A DNA stretch of 28,656 bases from a bacterium (GCA_030429345.1 JAUIFJ010000037.1:1-28656), one strand, 5' to 3'. Positions 1 to 9,754 are shown, numbered from the stretch's first letter. Notes: generated from the letters alone by a model not told the origin. Made by a program: numbers and translations.

Positions 1-1713
<1,713 letters not shown>

Positions 1714-1822
1714 GATCTATTCAAATCGTTTGATTCGAAAGAATTGGTGAGTCTTCCATGCGACATCCGGCCAAGGGATGCCGCGAAACTCATTGTTCCC
1801 GAAGCCCCGAAGGACTTCAGGT

Positions 1823-1849
1823 GACGTGGCCGTTTGTTGTCAACTATGT
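1823..1849 (-). other. 5' strand of the pre-16S processing stem
   Basis: This leader segment is complementary to the trailer at 1-24 (two arms with a 3-nt bulge and wobble pairs), forming the stalk that brackets the 16S rRNA. It lies directly after the boxA element in the transcript, the usual order boxA then processing stem then 16S. Confidence 0.75.
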
Positions 1850-1858
1850 GAAAGAACA
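1847..1858 (-). promoter_or_regulatory. boxA-like rRNA antitermination element
   Basis: The minus strand reads TGTTCTTTCACA, close to the boxA consensus (TGCTCTTTAACA in E. coli) bound as RNA by NusB/NusE to protect rRNA transcripts from Rho. Its position, just upstream of the processing stem in the rRNA leader, supports the call. Confidence 0.65.
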
Positions 1859-1923
1859 ATCTCTGCCATCGCTCACGATGGCGTGCCGTTCAGAACGGCT
1901 GCCGCAAAAGCGACAAGACCCCC

Positions 1924-1952
1924 AACATACCTACGCGATTCTGCTTGTGCAA
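1924..1952 (-). promoter_or_regulatory. second, weaker rRNA promoter candidate
   Basis: TTGCAC (1947-1952) and TATGTT (1924-1929) on the minus strand with a 17-bp spacer. It lies closer to the 16S gene and could act as a P2-type promoter. The matches are weak (3/6 and 4/6). Confidence 0.25.
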
Positions 1953-2061
1953 GAAGGCCGCGTAAATTTGCCTGGAATTTTACACTCGAGCATCGCTCGA
2001 ATGCGGCGGAGAGCATCCGAAGAAACCCTCCTCCAGCGCTGATTAAGCGCAGGGAGGCCCA

Positions 2062-2089
2062 ATTAGATGCATTCCGGTAAAAGTTCCAA
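2062..2089 (-). promoter_or_regulatory. candidate rRNA promoter
   Basis: On the minus strand TTGGAA (2084-2089) and TCTAAT (2062-2067) are separated by 16 bp, giving 4/6 and 5/6 matches to a sigma-70-type promoter. A GC-rich discriminator (TGGGCCTCCC) follows, as in stringently controlled rRNA promoters. It would give a leader of about 340 nt. Assigned by pattern only. Confidence 0.45.
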
Positions 2090-2159
2090 GAACCCTCGCC
2101 GCTCTATCGGCAAAAGTTCGTGGATAACTCAAAGCAAGGTGCAGAAAAATCTCTTGCCC

Positions 2160-4451
2160 CTACCGCGGCGAACCGGTACCGGGGCGTCTGCGGCCCCTGT
2201 GGGGGGCGGTGGCCTTGCGTTCCGGAGCTTCCGCCAGAGCGAAGTCCACTTGCCGATCCTCCAGATCCGCGCGCAGCACAGTGACATCCAGCTCGGTCCC
2301 CGTCGCCAGCACGGTTCCACTGTTCAATCCGACAAGCTCCCAGCGCCGGGCATCATAGTGCCAGCGATCATCCGGAAGCTCTTCGACCGGCAGCAGGCCA
2401 TCACACAATAGATCCGGCAGTTCCACGAAGACCCCGAAGCGCTCCACTCCGCGCACCACTCCCCGGAAGCTCTCTCCAAGGAACTGGCGCAGGTAGAGGA
2501 TCTGGTGCAGGCGAACGCTGTCCCGTTCGGCTTCCTGCGCCAGGATCTCTCGACGATTGGACTGCAGGATCGCCGCGCCCAGCGCCGCCTCCCGGCGGTC
2601 CTTCCCTCCGGCGAGCAGGGATTTCAGCTGCCGGTGAACCAGCAGGTCCGGGTAGCGGCGAATCGGCGACGTGAAGTGGGCGTAGGTCTGGAATCCCAGG
2701 CCGAAGTGGCCCAGTTCCTTGAGGTCATAGCGTGCCTTCATCATCGATCGCAGAACCATTTCCTGCAGCAGCAGACCCTTGCCGCTCTCTTCCGCCTGGC
2801 GGATCACCTGCTGCCAGCCGCTGACGTGGGAAAGGTCGGGCAGGTCCTCCAGTCCCAGGTGCTCGATGAATTCGTGAAAGCGGGATAACTTTTCCCCCGA
2901 GGGCGCTTCATGCACGCGGAAGGGGCAAGCGCGCTCGGCTTTCGAGAGCGCCTGTGCCACCGCCTGGTTCGCGGCGAGCATGAACTCCTCGATCAGGAAA
3001 TTCGCCTCGCGGCTGGTCTTGGCGTGAATCGCCGTGGGCCGTCCATCGGCGTCGCGATCGAATACCGGTTCCGGCAGGGCGAAATCCAGGCCGCCCTTCT
3101 TCAGGCGCCGGCGCTTGAGAATCCGCCACAAGCGGTCCATGTGATACAGCGCCAGGCGATCGGGTTCCTCCCCGTAGGTCACTTCCGGGTCGAATCCGGC
3201 GGGGCGCCGTTTCGGGAACTGCTCCAGGATCTGCTGCACCTGCTCGTAGGCAAAGCGGCGCCGGCTGTGGATCAGACTGGGCGTGAAGCGCGCCGAACGC
3301 ATCACGCCGGATGCGGAAAAGCGCATGAGGGCCGTGAAACAGCAGCGGTCCTCGCCTTCCACCAGGCTGCACAGGTCCGACGACAGGCGGTGGGGCAGCA
3401 TGGGAACGACCTCGCCGACCAGGTAGACGCTGCAGCCGCGTCGCATGGCTTCGCGGTCCAGCGGTCCGTCCTCCTCGACGAAATGGCTTACATCCGCAAT
3501 GTGGACGCCAAGCTCCCAGCCGCCGTCCTCCAGCGGCCGGATCGAGACCGCGTCGTCGAAGTCGCGGGCATCCGGCGGATCAATCGTCATGCAGAAGGTA
3601 TCGCGCAGGTCCTCGCGCCCCTCCTGCGGAGCGATCATCCCCTCGTGCAGCGCCTCCACCTCGGCCAGGACCGCGGGGCGGAAGTCTTCCGGCAGATTGA
3701 AGGAGGCCTTGACGGTTTCCTGCAACACGACCGGCGTGCCCGGCCGGCCGAGGATCCGTGTCACACGCGCAGCAATCGTCCGCGAGGCACCCGCCTCGTC
3801 CGGGCGGATCAGCCGGGCGCGCACCATGTCGCCGTCTTCTGCCCCTTCCGGCAGCTCGCCGTTGATCACGACGCTGCCGCCGAAGCGCGCGCTTTCCGGC
3901 AACAGGACCCAGCTGCGGCTGTAGCGGGCCAGGCGCCCGACCACGTACTGCAGCTGCCGCTCGATCAGTTTCAGGGGACGCGCTTCCCGGGAGGGTCCGC
4001 CGCGACCGGCGACCAGTTCGGCCTCGATGCGATCGTCCTGCAGGTAGCGGTCCAGGTGCTTGCGATGAATGAAGACCCGGTCGCTGCCGTCATCCGGCAA
4101 GAGGAAGCCGTTGCCGCTCTTCTGCACGATCAAGGTGCCGCTGAGCGCCGGCCGGTTGCTGGGAATCACCCAGCGGCGCAGCTCGTCCCGTGTCAACCGT
4201 CCCTCGGATTGCATCTCGCCCAGCAGGGCGCGGAACTCCCGGTACTCCAGGGGCCTTCCCATGCGGTTGTAGAGGCTGCGGCTCTTGAAGCCCCGCCGGC
4301 TGCCCTGCAGAAGGTCCCGCACAGCGGCCGCGGCTGCCCTGCGAGGATCCGTTTCCCTCGCGCCGGCGGAGTCCTTGTGCTCCACGGGGCGGCTGCGATT
4401 GCGGCCTCCGCGGCGGCGCGGCTTCTCCGGGCCTGAATAGCGACGGCTCAT
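2160..4451 (-). CDS. rnr: Ribonuclease R (RNB-family 3'-5' exoribonuclease)
   Basis: The 763-residue protein degrades structured RNA processively from the 3' end, taking part in mRNA decay and rRNA quality control in the cytoplasm. A basic, low-complexity N-terminus (residues 1-40) is followed by cold-shock-like OB domains, one containing SGTLIVQKSGNGFLLPD. The RNB catalytic core follows, with the metal-binding aspartates in TIDPPDARDFDDAVS (about 289-303) and the conserved block AHFTSPIRRYPDLLVHR. A C-terminal S1 domain follows (GVVRGVERFGVFVELPDLL). The length is close to E. coli RNase R (813). The ATG overlaps the prmC stop by 4 nt (ATGA), so translation is probably coupled. It is the last gene before the 16S locus. 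Confidence 0.95.
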   Translation of the reverse strand: MSRRYSGPEKPRRRGGRNRSRPVEHKDSAGARETDPRRAAAAAVRDLLQGSRRGFKSRSLYNRMGRPLEYREFRALLGEMQSEGRLTRDELRRWVIPSNRPALSGTLIVQKSGNGFLLPDDGSDRVFIHRKHLDRYLQDDRIEAELVAGRGGPSREARPLKLIERQLQYVVGRLARYSRSWVLLPESARFGGSVVINGELPEGAEDGDMVRARLIRPDEAGASRTIAARVTRILGRPGTPVVLQETVKASFNLPEDFRPAVLAEVEALHEGMIAPQEGREDLRDTFCMTIDPPDARDFDDAVSIRPLEDGGWELGVHIADVSHFVEEDGPLDREAMRRGCSVYLVGEVVPMLPHRLSSDLCSLVEGEDRCCFTALMRFSASGVMRSARFTPSLIHSRRRFAYEQVQQILEQFPKRRPAGFDPEVTYGEEPDRLALYHMDRLWRILKRRRLKKGGLDFALPEPVFDRDADGRPTAIHAKTSREANFLIEEFMLAANQAVAQALSKAERACPFRVHEAPSGEKLSRFHEFIEHLGLEDLPDLSHVSGWQQVIRQAEESGKGLLLQEMVLRSMMKARYDLKELGHFGLGFQTYAHFTSPIRRYPDLLVHRQLKSLLAGGKDRREAALGAAILQSNRREILAQEAERDSVRLHQILYLRQFLGESFRGVVRGVERFGVFVELPDLLCDGLLPVEELPDDRWHYDARRWELVGLNSGTVLATGTELDVTVLRADLEDRQVDFALAEAPERKATAPHRGRRRPGTGSPR

Positions 4452-5314
4452 CTGCGCACCCCACTGAAAAAGCGTTGCCTGCCCCGGAGATCCAGTCCCA
4501 CCTCCAGGTCCTGTGCCACATCGCGGAAGAGTCCTGCCAGGAGCGGGCCCTGCTCCTCGCCGATCTCGAAGCAGAAGAGCCCTCCGGGCGGCAGCCAGTC
4601 GGCAAGAGTATCACGGAATCGGCAGTAGAACTCCATGCCCTGCTCGTCCTTTGTATACAGCGCGGCCTGTGGTTCGTGCGCCAGCTCTTCCTGAAGCTTG
4701 CCCCTGCGCCCCGGGGGAACATAGGGCGGATTCGAGAGCAGCAGGTCGACCTGCGCCGGGGGCGGTTCTGTCAGCAGATCATGCCTGCGGCAGGCCAGCC
4801 CCTCGCCAAGGCCATTTGCCGCGGCGTTCTCGCGGCAGAGCTCGAGGGCTTCGGTGCTCGCGTCCAGCGCCAGCACGCGGGTCCGGGGCCGTTCCTTGAG
4901 CAGGCTCAGGGCAATGCAGCCCGTGCCGCAGCCCGCGTCGGCCACGCGCAGGGGACCCTCGATGTGAGACACCAGCGCAAGGGCCCGGTCCACCAGCTCC
5001 TCGGTTTCCGGCCGCGGAATCAGGGCCCGCCTGTCGACGATCAGTTCCAGCTCGCGGAAGGGCCAGCGGCCGACGATGTACTGCAGGGGTTCACGGGCCG
5101 CGCGCCTTTTCAGCAGCGGCCTGAGAGAGGCGCGTTCGTCCTCGCCGAGAGGGCGGTCATAGTCCAGGTAGAGATCGAGGCGCTTGCAGCCCAGCCCGTG
5201 GGCCAGCAGCTCTTCGGCCTCGCGGCGGGCATCGGGCAGGCCGGCTTCCCGCAGGAAGGCATCGGCCGCTTCCAGAACGGCAAGCAGGGTCCAGGGGCCC
5301 TTGGCAGGGGGCAT
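4448..5314 (-). CDS. prmC: Peptide chain release factor N5-glutamine methyltransferase PrmC
   Basis: The 288-residue SAM-dependent enzyme methylates the glutamine of the GGQ motif in release factors, increasing termination efficiency. The N-terminal helical substrate-binding domain (about 1-95) precedes a Rossmann methyltransferase domain with the SAM motif DAGCGTGCIALS (126-137) and the diagnostic NPPY motif (195-198). The IPRPETEELV block (about 99-108) is typical of the family. The start overlaps the prfA stop (TGATG), and its own stop overlaps rnr. Its substrate RF1 is encoded directly upstream, which strongly supports the assignment. Confidence 0.96.
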   Translation of the reverse strand: MPPAKGPWTLLAVLEAADAFLREAGLPDARREAEELLAHGLGCKRLDLYLDYDRPLGEDERASLRPLLKRRAAREPLQYIVGRWPFRELELIVDRRALIPRPETEELVDRALALVSHIEGPLRVADAGCGTGCIALSLLKERPRTRVLALDASTEALELCRENAAANGLGEGLACRRHDLLTEPPPAQVDLLLSNPPYVPPGRRGKLQEELAHEPQAALYTKDEQGMEFYCRFRDTLADWLPPGGLFCFEIGEEQGPLLAGLFRDVAQDLEVGLDLRGRQRFFSGVRR

Positions 5315-6390
5315 CAGGAATCCAGGCCGGCGGTCTCGAGCAGGGAACTGAGCTCCGCCAGGCGCAGGGCCTCCAGCAGAGGGGCGATCTCCCCGCCCAT
5401 GACCGCGTCCAGCTTGTGGAGGGTCAGGTTGATGCGGTGATCCGTCACACGGCTCTGGGGAAAGTTGTAGGTGCGGATCTTGGCGCTGCGGTCACCGGTA
5501 GAAACCTGGCTGCGTCTCACGCTGTCCTGCTTCTCCTTCTCTTCCTGGAGCTTCGCCTCCAGGAGCCGGCTGCGCAGGACCTTGAGCGCCTTTTCCTTGT
5601 TCTTGATCTGGCTCTTCTCGTCCTGGCAGGTGACGACCATGCCGGTGGGAACGTGAGTCAGGCGCACGGCGCTGTCGGTGGTGTTGACGCTCTGGCCGCC
5701 GGGCCCGCTGCTGCGGTAGACATCCACACGGATGTCCTTCGGCTCGATGACCAGGTCGACCTCTTCGGCTTCCGGCAGGACGGCCACGCTGGCCGCAGAG
5801 GTGTGGACACGTCCCTGGCTTTCGGTGCTCGGGACGCGCTGCACGCGGTGCACGCCGCCTTCGTACTTCAGAATGCCGTAGGCGTCCTCGCCCTTGAAGG
5901 CGACACTGATCTCCTTGAAGCCGCCCATGGCGCCTTCGCTGGTGGAGAGCACTTCGGTCTTGAAGCCGTTCAGCTCGGCATAGCGCTGGTACATGCGGTA
6001 CAGGTCACCGGCGAAGAGGGCGGCCTCGTCTCCGCCGGCGCCGGCTCGGATCTCCAGGATGCAGTTGCGGCTGTCTTCGGGCGGTCGGGGAACCAGCAGC
6101 AGCTTCAGTTCCTGCTCCAGGGCCTCGATCTGCTCTTCGGCTTCCGCCATTTGCAGCTCGGCCATCTCGCGCAGGTCCTCGTCCTGCTCGGATTGCAGGA
6201 TCGACTGCGCTTCCTCGCGGCCTTCGCTGGCCTCCCGGTAGAGCCTGCCCTTGGCGAGAATTTTGCCCAGGCGCTTGTGTTCGCGCCCCAGTTCCATGGA
6301 ACGGGCGCTGTCGGAGAGCACTTCCGGCTTGACCAGTTCCTGGCCCAGCTCTTCGTAGCGCTCTTCCACCTGACGGATCTTGTCGAGCAT
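5314..6390 (-). CDS. prfA: Peptide chain release factor 1
   Basis: This 358-residue class I release factor reads UAA and UAG. It has the N-terminal coiled-coil domain (1-100), the codon-recognition PxT tripeptide as PST (187-189, in [15 protein letters not shown]) and the catalytic GGQ (231-233, in [17 protein letters not shown]). PxT rather than SPF identifies RF1 over RF2. The ATG at 6390 has GGGAG only 4 nt upstream. A strong terminator (6408-6438) ends just before this ribosome binding site, so expression probably depends on readthrough from rpmE/rho (see findings). It overlaps prmC by one base. Confidence 0.97.
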   Translation of the reverse strand: MLDKIRQVEERYEELGQELVKPEVLSDSARSMELGREHKRLGKILAKGRLYREASEGREEAQSILQSEQDEDLREMAELQMAEAEEQIEALEQELKLLLVPRPPEDSRNCILEIRAGAGGDEAALFAGDLYRMYQRYAELNGFKTEVLSTSEGAMGGFKEISVAFKGEDAYGILKYEGGVHRVQRVPSTESQGRVHTSAASVAVLPEAEEVDLVIEPKDIRVDVYRSSGPGGQSVNTTDSAVRLTHVPTGMVVTCQDEKSQIKNKEKALKVLRSRLLEAKLQEEKEKQDSVRRSQVSTGDRSAKIRTYNFPQSRVTDHRINLTLHKLDAVMGGEIAPLLEALRLAELSSLLETAGLDS

Positions 6391-6407
6391 TTCGCTCCCG
6401 AAAAATC

Positions 6408-6438
6408 AAAAAAGGGCCCGCGCTTGAAGCGCAGGCCC
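6408..6438 (-). terminator. intrinsic terminator between rpmE and prfA (possible attenuator)
   Basis: On the minus strand GGGCCTGCGC pairs with GCGCGGGCCC (10 bp, one G-U) around a TTCAA loop and is followed by six T, then GATTTTT. It is a textbook Rho-independent terminator. It lies about 69 nt after the rpmE stop and ends 18 nt before the prfA start codon. Confidence 0.9.
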
Positions 6439-6491
6439 GGAATGGACTCGATGTCCCGAAAGCCGGAGCGGACCTGCCGGTTGTCGCTCCG
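6431..6491 (-). promoter_or_regulatory. candidate antiterminator and competing hairpin upstream of prfA
   Basis: GCAGGTCCG (6469-6477) can pair over 9 bp, with one G-U, to CGGGCCTGC (6431-6439), which contains most of the 5' arm of the prfA-proximal terminator. The two pairings are mutually exclusive. A third structure, CGGAGCG (6485-6491) with CGCTCCG (6464-6470), would sequester part of the antiterminator. This is the classical layout of an attenuator, inferred by eye without folding energies. Confidence 0.4.
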
Positions 6492-6506
6492 CTTCGCGGG
6501 GAAAAG

Positions 6507-6710
6507 CTAGTCGTTCTTGTACTTCTTGTAGAAGCGATCCACGCGTCCCGTGGTGTAGACCTGCTTCTGCTTCCCCGTGTAGAAGGGGTGGCACTGGTCG
6601 CACATTTCCACGTTCATGTCGCCCTGGGTCGTGCGGGTTTCCCAGTTGTTTCCGCAGGCGCAATGGATCTTGGCCAGCTCGTATTTCGGATGGATGGCAG
6701 CCTTCGGCAT
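6507..6710 (-). CDS. rpmE: 50S ribosomal protein L31, zinc-binding form
   Basis: The 67-residue ribosomal protein starts MPKAAIHPKY and ends KKYKND. It has the zinc ligands C17, C19 (CAC), C37 and C40 (CDQC) of the C+ type L31, plus the conserved HPFYTGKQK block. An in-frame ATG exists 22 codons upstream (6776). I chose 6710 because AGGAG lies 7-8 nt before it and the N-terminus then matches the family. It ends in TAG. It sits between rho and prfA, a widespread gene order. Confidence 0.95.
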   Translation of the reverse strand: MPKAAIHPKYELAKIHCACGNNWETRTTQGDMNVEMCDQCHPFYTGKQKQVYTTGRVDRFYKKYKND

Positions 6711-6760
6711 GAGATTCTCCTGAAAATTTCGAACCGGTGAAATAAGCGAAGCACTGTGAT

Positions 6761-6778
6761 ATATGCAAGTCTGCATAT
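6761..6778 (-). promoter_or_regulatory. inverted repeat upstream of rpmE
   Basis: ATATGCA and TGCATAT form a perfect 7-bp inverted repeat with a 4-nt centre (18 bp in all), about 50 bp before the rpmE start in the rho-rpmE gap. Its AT-rich character contrasts with its surroundings, and it could be an operator or lie over a promoter. It does not match a Zur box that I recognise. Confidence 0.4.
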
Positions 6779-6786
6779 CGAGTGGT

Positions 6787-6800
6787 TCGATCGCGATCGA
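6787..6800. repeat. 14-bp perfect palindrome in the rho-rpmE gap
   Basis: TCGATCGCGATCGA is a perfect palindrome 8 bp from the ATATGCA inverted repeat. It could be a protein-binding site or part of the rho 3' end. No T-run follows it, so it is not an intrinsic terminator. Confidence 0.35.
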
Positions 6801-6851
6801 CCCCGTCGCACCCTCTGATCGCCCCTTCTCGCCGGCCTTCCCGGTTCTGCT

Positions 6852-8483
6852 CTAGTTCTTCATCATGACTTCGAAGAACTCGGTGTTGTTCCGGGTCAGG
6901 CGCATTTTCTCCTGCAGGAACTTCATCACTTCCGTCGAAGATTTCTCCGCCTGCAGGTTGCGCAGGATCCAGATCTTGTTCATCACCTTCTCATCCAGCA
7001 GCAGGTCTTCCTTGCGCGTGCCGGACTTGTTGATGTCGATGGCCGGGTAGATGCGGCTGTTGGCCAGGTTGCGATCCAGCACCAACTCCATGTTGCCCGT
7101 GCCCTTGAACTCCTCGAAAATCACCTCGTCCATGCGGCTGCCCGTTTCGATGAGCGCCGTGGCCAGGATGGTCAGGCTGCCGCCGCCCTCGATGTTGCGC
7201 GCCGCGCCGAAGAACTTCTTCGGCTCGTAGAGCGCCACCGCGTCGACACCGCCGGACAGGATGCGGCCCGAATGAGGCACGACCGCGTTGTAGGCGCGGG
7301 CCAGGCGGGTGATCGAGTCGAGCAGGATCACCACATCCGTGCCGAACTCGACCAGGCGCTTGGCCTTTTCGATGACCATGCTCGCCACCTGGATGTGTCG
7401 CTCGGGTTTCTCGTCGAAGGTCGAGCTGATCACTTCCGCGTCGATGTTGCGCTGCATGTCGGTCACTTCTTCCGGACGCTCGTCGATCAGCAGGACGATC
7501 AGCGAGATTTCCGGATGATTGGTGGTGATCGAGTTGGCAATCTTCTGCAGCAGGATGGTCTTGCCCGTGCGGGGCGGGGCGACGATCAGGCCGCGCTGCC
7601 CCATGCCGATGGGCGTGAAGAGATCCATGATGCGCATGGAAATCTCCTTGGGCTCGCGCTCGAGCTGGATGCGCCGTGCCGGGTAAAGCGGCGTCAGGTT
7701 GTCGAAGAGCATCTTGTCGCGGGCGTCGTCCGGATCCGTGTAGTTGACGGCCTGGACCTTGAGCAGCGCGAAGAAGCGCTCGTTCTCCTTGGGCGGGCGG
7801 ATCTGTCCGCTGACCACGTGACCCTTGCGCAGGCCGAAGCGCTTGATCTGGCTCGGGCTCACGTAAATGTCTTCCGGGCCGGGCAGGTAGTTGGAGGCAT
7901 CGCTGCGCAGGAAGCCGTAGCCGTCGGGCAGGATCTCGAGCACTCCCTTGGCGAAGATATTGCCTTCGCGCTGGGCCTGGGCCTCGAGGATCTTGAAGAT
8001 CAGGTCCGACTTGGACAGGCCGGAAGGATTGTCGATGTCCAGGCCCTTGGCCATTTCGAAGAGTTCGCGGATCGGCCGCTTCTCCAGGTCGGAGATGTTC
8101 AAGCCGCGGGCATCGCCGCTTCCACTCTCGGCGGCGGAAGCCTTGGCTTCAGGCGCCTTCGCTTCGGGGGTCCCGCCTTCGGGGGTCCCGCCTTCGGGGG
8201 GCCCGCCTTCGGGGGTCCCGGCTTGGGGCGTTCCGCCCGCAGACTTGCTTTTGGAGGGCGCTTCTTCCACATCCGGAAGAGGCTCGCCGGGAGGAACCGG
8301 CGCCTGGGCGTCCGGAGTCTGAATGGCTGCGTTGATCAGCTCTTCCGCCGCCGCCGCCAGGTCGTCGGACGGGGATTTTTCCTTCTTGGCGGGCTTGTTG
8401 CCGGAAACGCGGGAAGCGCCTACCATTTTTCGACGGGTCCGCTTGGGGGCCGGCGCGCCGCCGGACGGCTTCTGCTCGTCCAT
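6852..8483 (-). CDS. rho: Transcription termination factor Rho
   Basis: The hexameric RNA-dependent ATPase ends untranslated transcripts. The start at 8483 (MDEQKPSGG) has GGAGA 5-6 nt upstream and gives 543 residues; an ATG 12 codons earlier (8519) lacks a ribosome binding site. The protein has a low-complexity N-terminal extension of roughly 130 residues rich in P, G, A, E and K, including tandem PEGGT repeats. Next come the Rho N-terminal helical domain ([19 protein letters not shown]), the RNA-binding cold-shock domain ([11 protein letters not shown]), and the ATPase with Walker A APPRTGKT, Walker [17 protein letters not shown] and the R-loop region. E. coli Rho is 419 residues; the extra length is all N-terminal. 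Confidence 0.96.
   Translation of the reverse strand: MDEQKPSGGAPAPKRTRRKMVGASRVSGNKPAKKEKSPSDDLAAAAEELINAAIQTPDAQAPVPPGEPLPDVEEAPSKSKSAGGTPQAGTPEGGPPEGGTPEGGTPEAKAPEAKASAAESGSGDARGLNISDLEKRPIRELFEMAKGLDIDNPSGLSKSDLIFKILEAQAQREGNIFAKGVLEILPDGYGFLRSDASNYLPGPEDIYVSPSQIKRFGLRKGHVVSGQIRPPKENERFFALLKVQAVNYTDPDDARDKMLFDNLTPLYPARRIQLEREPKEISMRIMDLFTPIGMGQRGLIVAPPRTGKTILLQKIANSITTNHPEISLIVLLIDERPEEVTDMQRNIDAEVISSTFDEKPERHIQVASMVIEKAKRLVEFGTDVVILLDSITRLARAYNAVVPHSGRILSGGVDAVALYEPKKFFGAARNIEGGGSLTILATALIETGSRMDEVIFEEFKGTGNMELVLDRNLANSRIYPAIDINKSGTRKEDLLLDEKVMNKIWILRNLQAEKSSTEVMKFLQEKMRLTRNNTEFFEVMMKN
8162..8221 (-). repeat. 15-bp minisatellite inside rho
   Basis: Four tandem copies of a 15-bp unit (plus-strand CTTCGGGGGTCCCGC with few changes) encode [10 protein letters not shown] pentapeptides in the N-terminal extension of Rho. 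The unit length is a multiple of three, so copy-number change would keep the frame. Confidence 0.85.
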
Positions 8484-8542
8484 GTCTTCTCCGTATTGAT
8501 TTTCGGCGGCGCGGTGCATTTACCGCGCTTGCCGCGCTTGCT

Positions 8543-8938
8543 TTAGATCCAGACCTGTGTCAGCTGGATCGGATTGCCGTCCGGGTCGTGGAAGGTGGTG
8601 TGCCTGCGGCTGCCTTCCTGTCCGACGATCTCGCCGTCGAAGACCACTCCGCGTTTTTCCATTTCTTCGCGGGCCGCGCCCAGGTCCTCGACCTCGAAGA
8701 CCGGACAACCGCCGCCACCGCGGGGCACGTTGTCTCCCAGCCGCCATTCGTTGAGTCCCAGTTCCACGCCCTCCGCCCCGGTGTCGAAAGCTGCCCAGCC
8801 GTTCTCCTCGTCCAGGTAGATCAGCTTGAAGCGCACCTGCTCCTTGTAGAAGCGCACGCTGCTGCGCAGATCACGGACATAGAACCAGAGCATCGAGAGT
8901 TGTTTCAGTCCGCCAAGGACCTTGGGTGCTGATTTCAT
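8543..8938 (-). CDS. VOC-superfamily (glyoxalase/bleomycin-resistance fold) protein
   Basis: The 131-residue protein has two beta-alpha-beta-beta-beta halves, with LWFYVRDLRSSVRFYKEQV at the start of the first and the diagnostic HDPDGNPIQL near the end. The usual metal ligands (His/Gln at strand 1 of each half and Glu after DPDGN) are not evident: the positions read F/Y, P/V and Q. The protein may therefore be a metal-free member or bind a ligand. Its ATG overlaps the stop of the MBL-fold gene (ATGA), and rho follows 60 nt after it. Lactoylglutathione lyase activity cannot be claimed. Confidence 0.8.
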   Translation of the reverse strand: MKSAPKVLGGLKQLSMLWFYVRDLRSSVRFYKEQVRFKLIYLDEENGWAAFDTGAEGVELGLNEWRLGDNVPRGGGGCPVFEVEDLGAAREEMEKRGVVFDGEIVGQEGSRRHTTFHDPDGNPIQLTQVWI

Positions 8939-9621
8939 TCGCGGAACCAGTCATTGATGGGATTCGTCATTCGTTCTTCCCCGACCGAGGTCGGATCTCC
9001 GTGTCCGGGATAGAGCCGGCAATGGTCCTGCCTGCTGAAGAGATCCTCGCGGATGGAGCGCACCAGGGTAGCCGCGTCTCCGCCGGGCAGGTCGACCCGC
9101 CCGAAGGCTCCCTGGAAGATCAAGTCGCCGCAGAAGGCCTGGGGAGTCTCGCCCTTTTGCCAGTGCAGGCAGACGTGGCCGGGACTGTGGCCCGGCGTGT
9201 GCGTCACGCGGAAACCCGCGCCGGCGAAGGGAATCCATTCCCCGTCCGCCAGTTCGTGATCCACCGCCGGCGGCTCTTCGCCCTGCAGCTGATAGGCCGC
9301 GGCAATCACCGGGTACTTCTCGTAGAGTTCCCTGTCGCCGGGGTGCAGGTGGATCGGCATGCCGAAGGCCCGCTTCAGCTCGCCGCAGCCGCCCATGTGA
9401 TCCAGGTGCCCGTGCGTCAACAGGACCCGTCCCGGTTTCCAGTCGCGGCGCTGCAGCAGCTCCAGCAAGGGCCAGGGCTCCATGCCGGGATCCACGACGA
9501 TGCAGGATCCGCCCCCTGGTTCTCCCAGAATCCAGCAATTGGTCTGGAAGGGGCCGAGCTCCAATCGTTCAAGATCGAGCTCGCCCTCGCGAAAGGCGTT
9601 CTCAGGGACGGGGAGTGTCAA
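8935..9621 (-). CDS. MBL-fold metallohydrolase, glyoxalase II-like
   Basis: The 228-residue metallo-beta-lactamase-fold hydrolase has the binuclear metal signature: THGHLDH (H70, H72, D74, H75), then H145 (HTPGHSPGH), D166 (CGDLIF) and H207 (YPGHGDPT). This pattern fits thioester hydrolases such as hydroxyacylglutathione hydrolase, but substrate specificity is not readable. The start is TTG, with GGAG 7 nt upstream (GGAGAATCCCC-TTG). It is translationally coupled to the VOC-fold gene; a glyoxalase I-like/glyoxalase II-like pair could suggest aldehyde detoxification, but the VOC partner lacks the usual metal ligands. Confidence 0.88.
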   Translation of the reverse strand: MTLPVPENAFREGELDLERLELGPFQTNCWILGEPGGGSCIVVDPGMEPWPLLELLQRRDWKPGRVLLTHGHLDHMGGCGELKRAFGMPIHLHPGDRELYEKYPVIAAAYQLQGEEPPAVDHELADGEWIPFAGAGFRVTHTPGHSPGHVCLHWQKGETPQAFCGDLIFQGAFGRVDLPGGDAATLVRSIREDLFSRQDHCRLYPGHGDPTSVGEERMTNPINDWFRE

Positions 9622-9650
9622 GGGGATTCTCCGCTTGAGTGGGAACGTGA

Positions 9651-9663
9651 ACCCTTGAAGGGT
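9651..9663. repeat. short inverted repeat upstream of the MBL-fold gene
   Basis: ACCCTT-G-AAGGGT, 6-bp perfect arms about 30 bp before the TTG start. It could be an operator; there is no T-run. Confidence 0.25.
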
Positions 9664-9708
9664 CCGGACGTAGACGGGGCGGGTCGCTTCGTCCTGCAGT
9701 ACGCCGCG

Positions 9709-9714
9709 AATATA
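9709..9714 (-). promoter_or_regulatory. possible -10 element upstream of the MBL-VOC-rho group
   Basis: TATATT on the minus strand (5/6 to TATAAT) lies in the 133-bp gap after the HD-GYP gene. No good -35 element is seen at 16-18 bp. A promoter is expected somewhere here because it is the only sizeable gap before this group. Confidence 0.25.
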
Positions 9715-9754
9715 GGGATTTCAGCAGGAAAGACGAGGGGGGTTGCCCGTTCTT

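Larger units (their letters stand above)
1714..2159 (-). other. rRNA leader and promoter region (no protein gene)
   Basis: These 446 bases separate the rnr stop codon from the 16S gene on the same strand. I see no credible protein gene. The region holds promoter candidates, a boxA element, the 5' strand of the processing stem and several small hairpins (for example 1868-1881, 1886-1898 and 1986-2000). It is visibly more AT-rich than the neighbouring genes. No convincing intrinsic terminator follows rnr: the only hairpin near the stop has a 5-bp stem and a 14-nt loop. Confidence 0.8.

Noticed and set aside
1758-2411. Plus-strand small open frames in the rRNA leader
   Set aside because: No ribosome binding site, arginine-rich shadow composition, and they overlap rRNA control elements.
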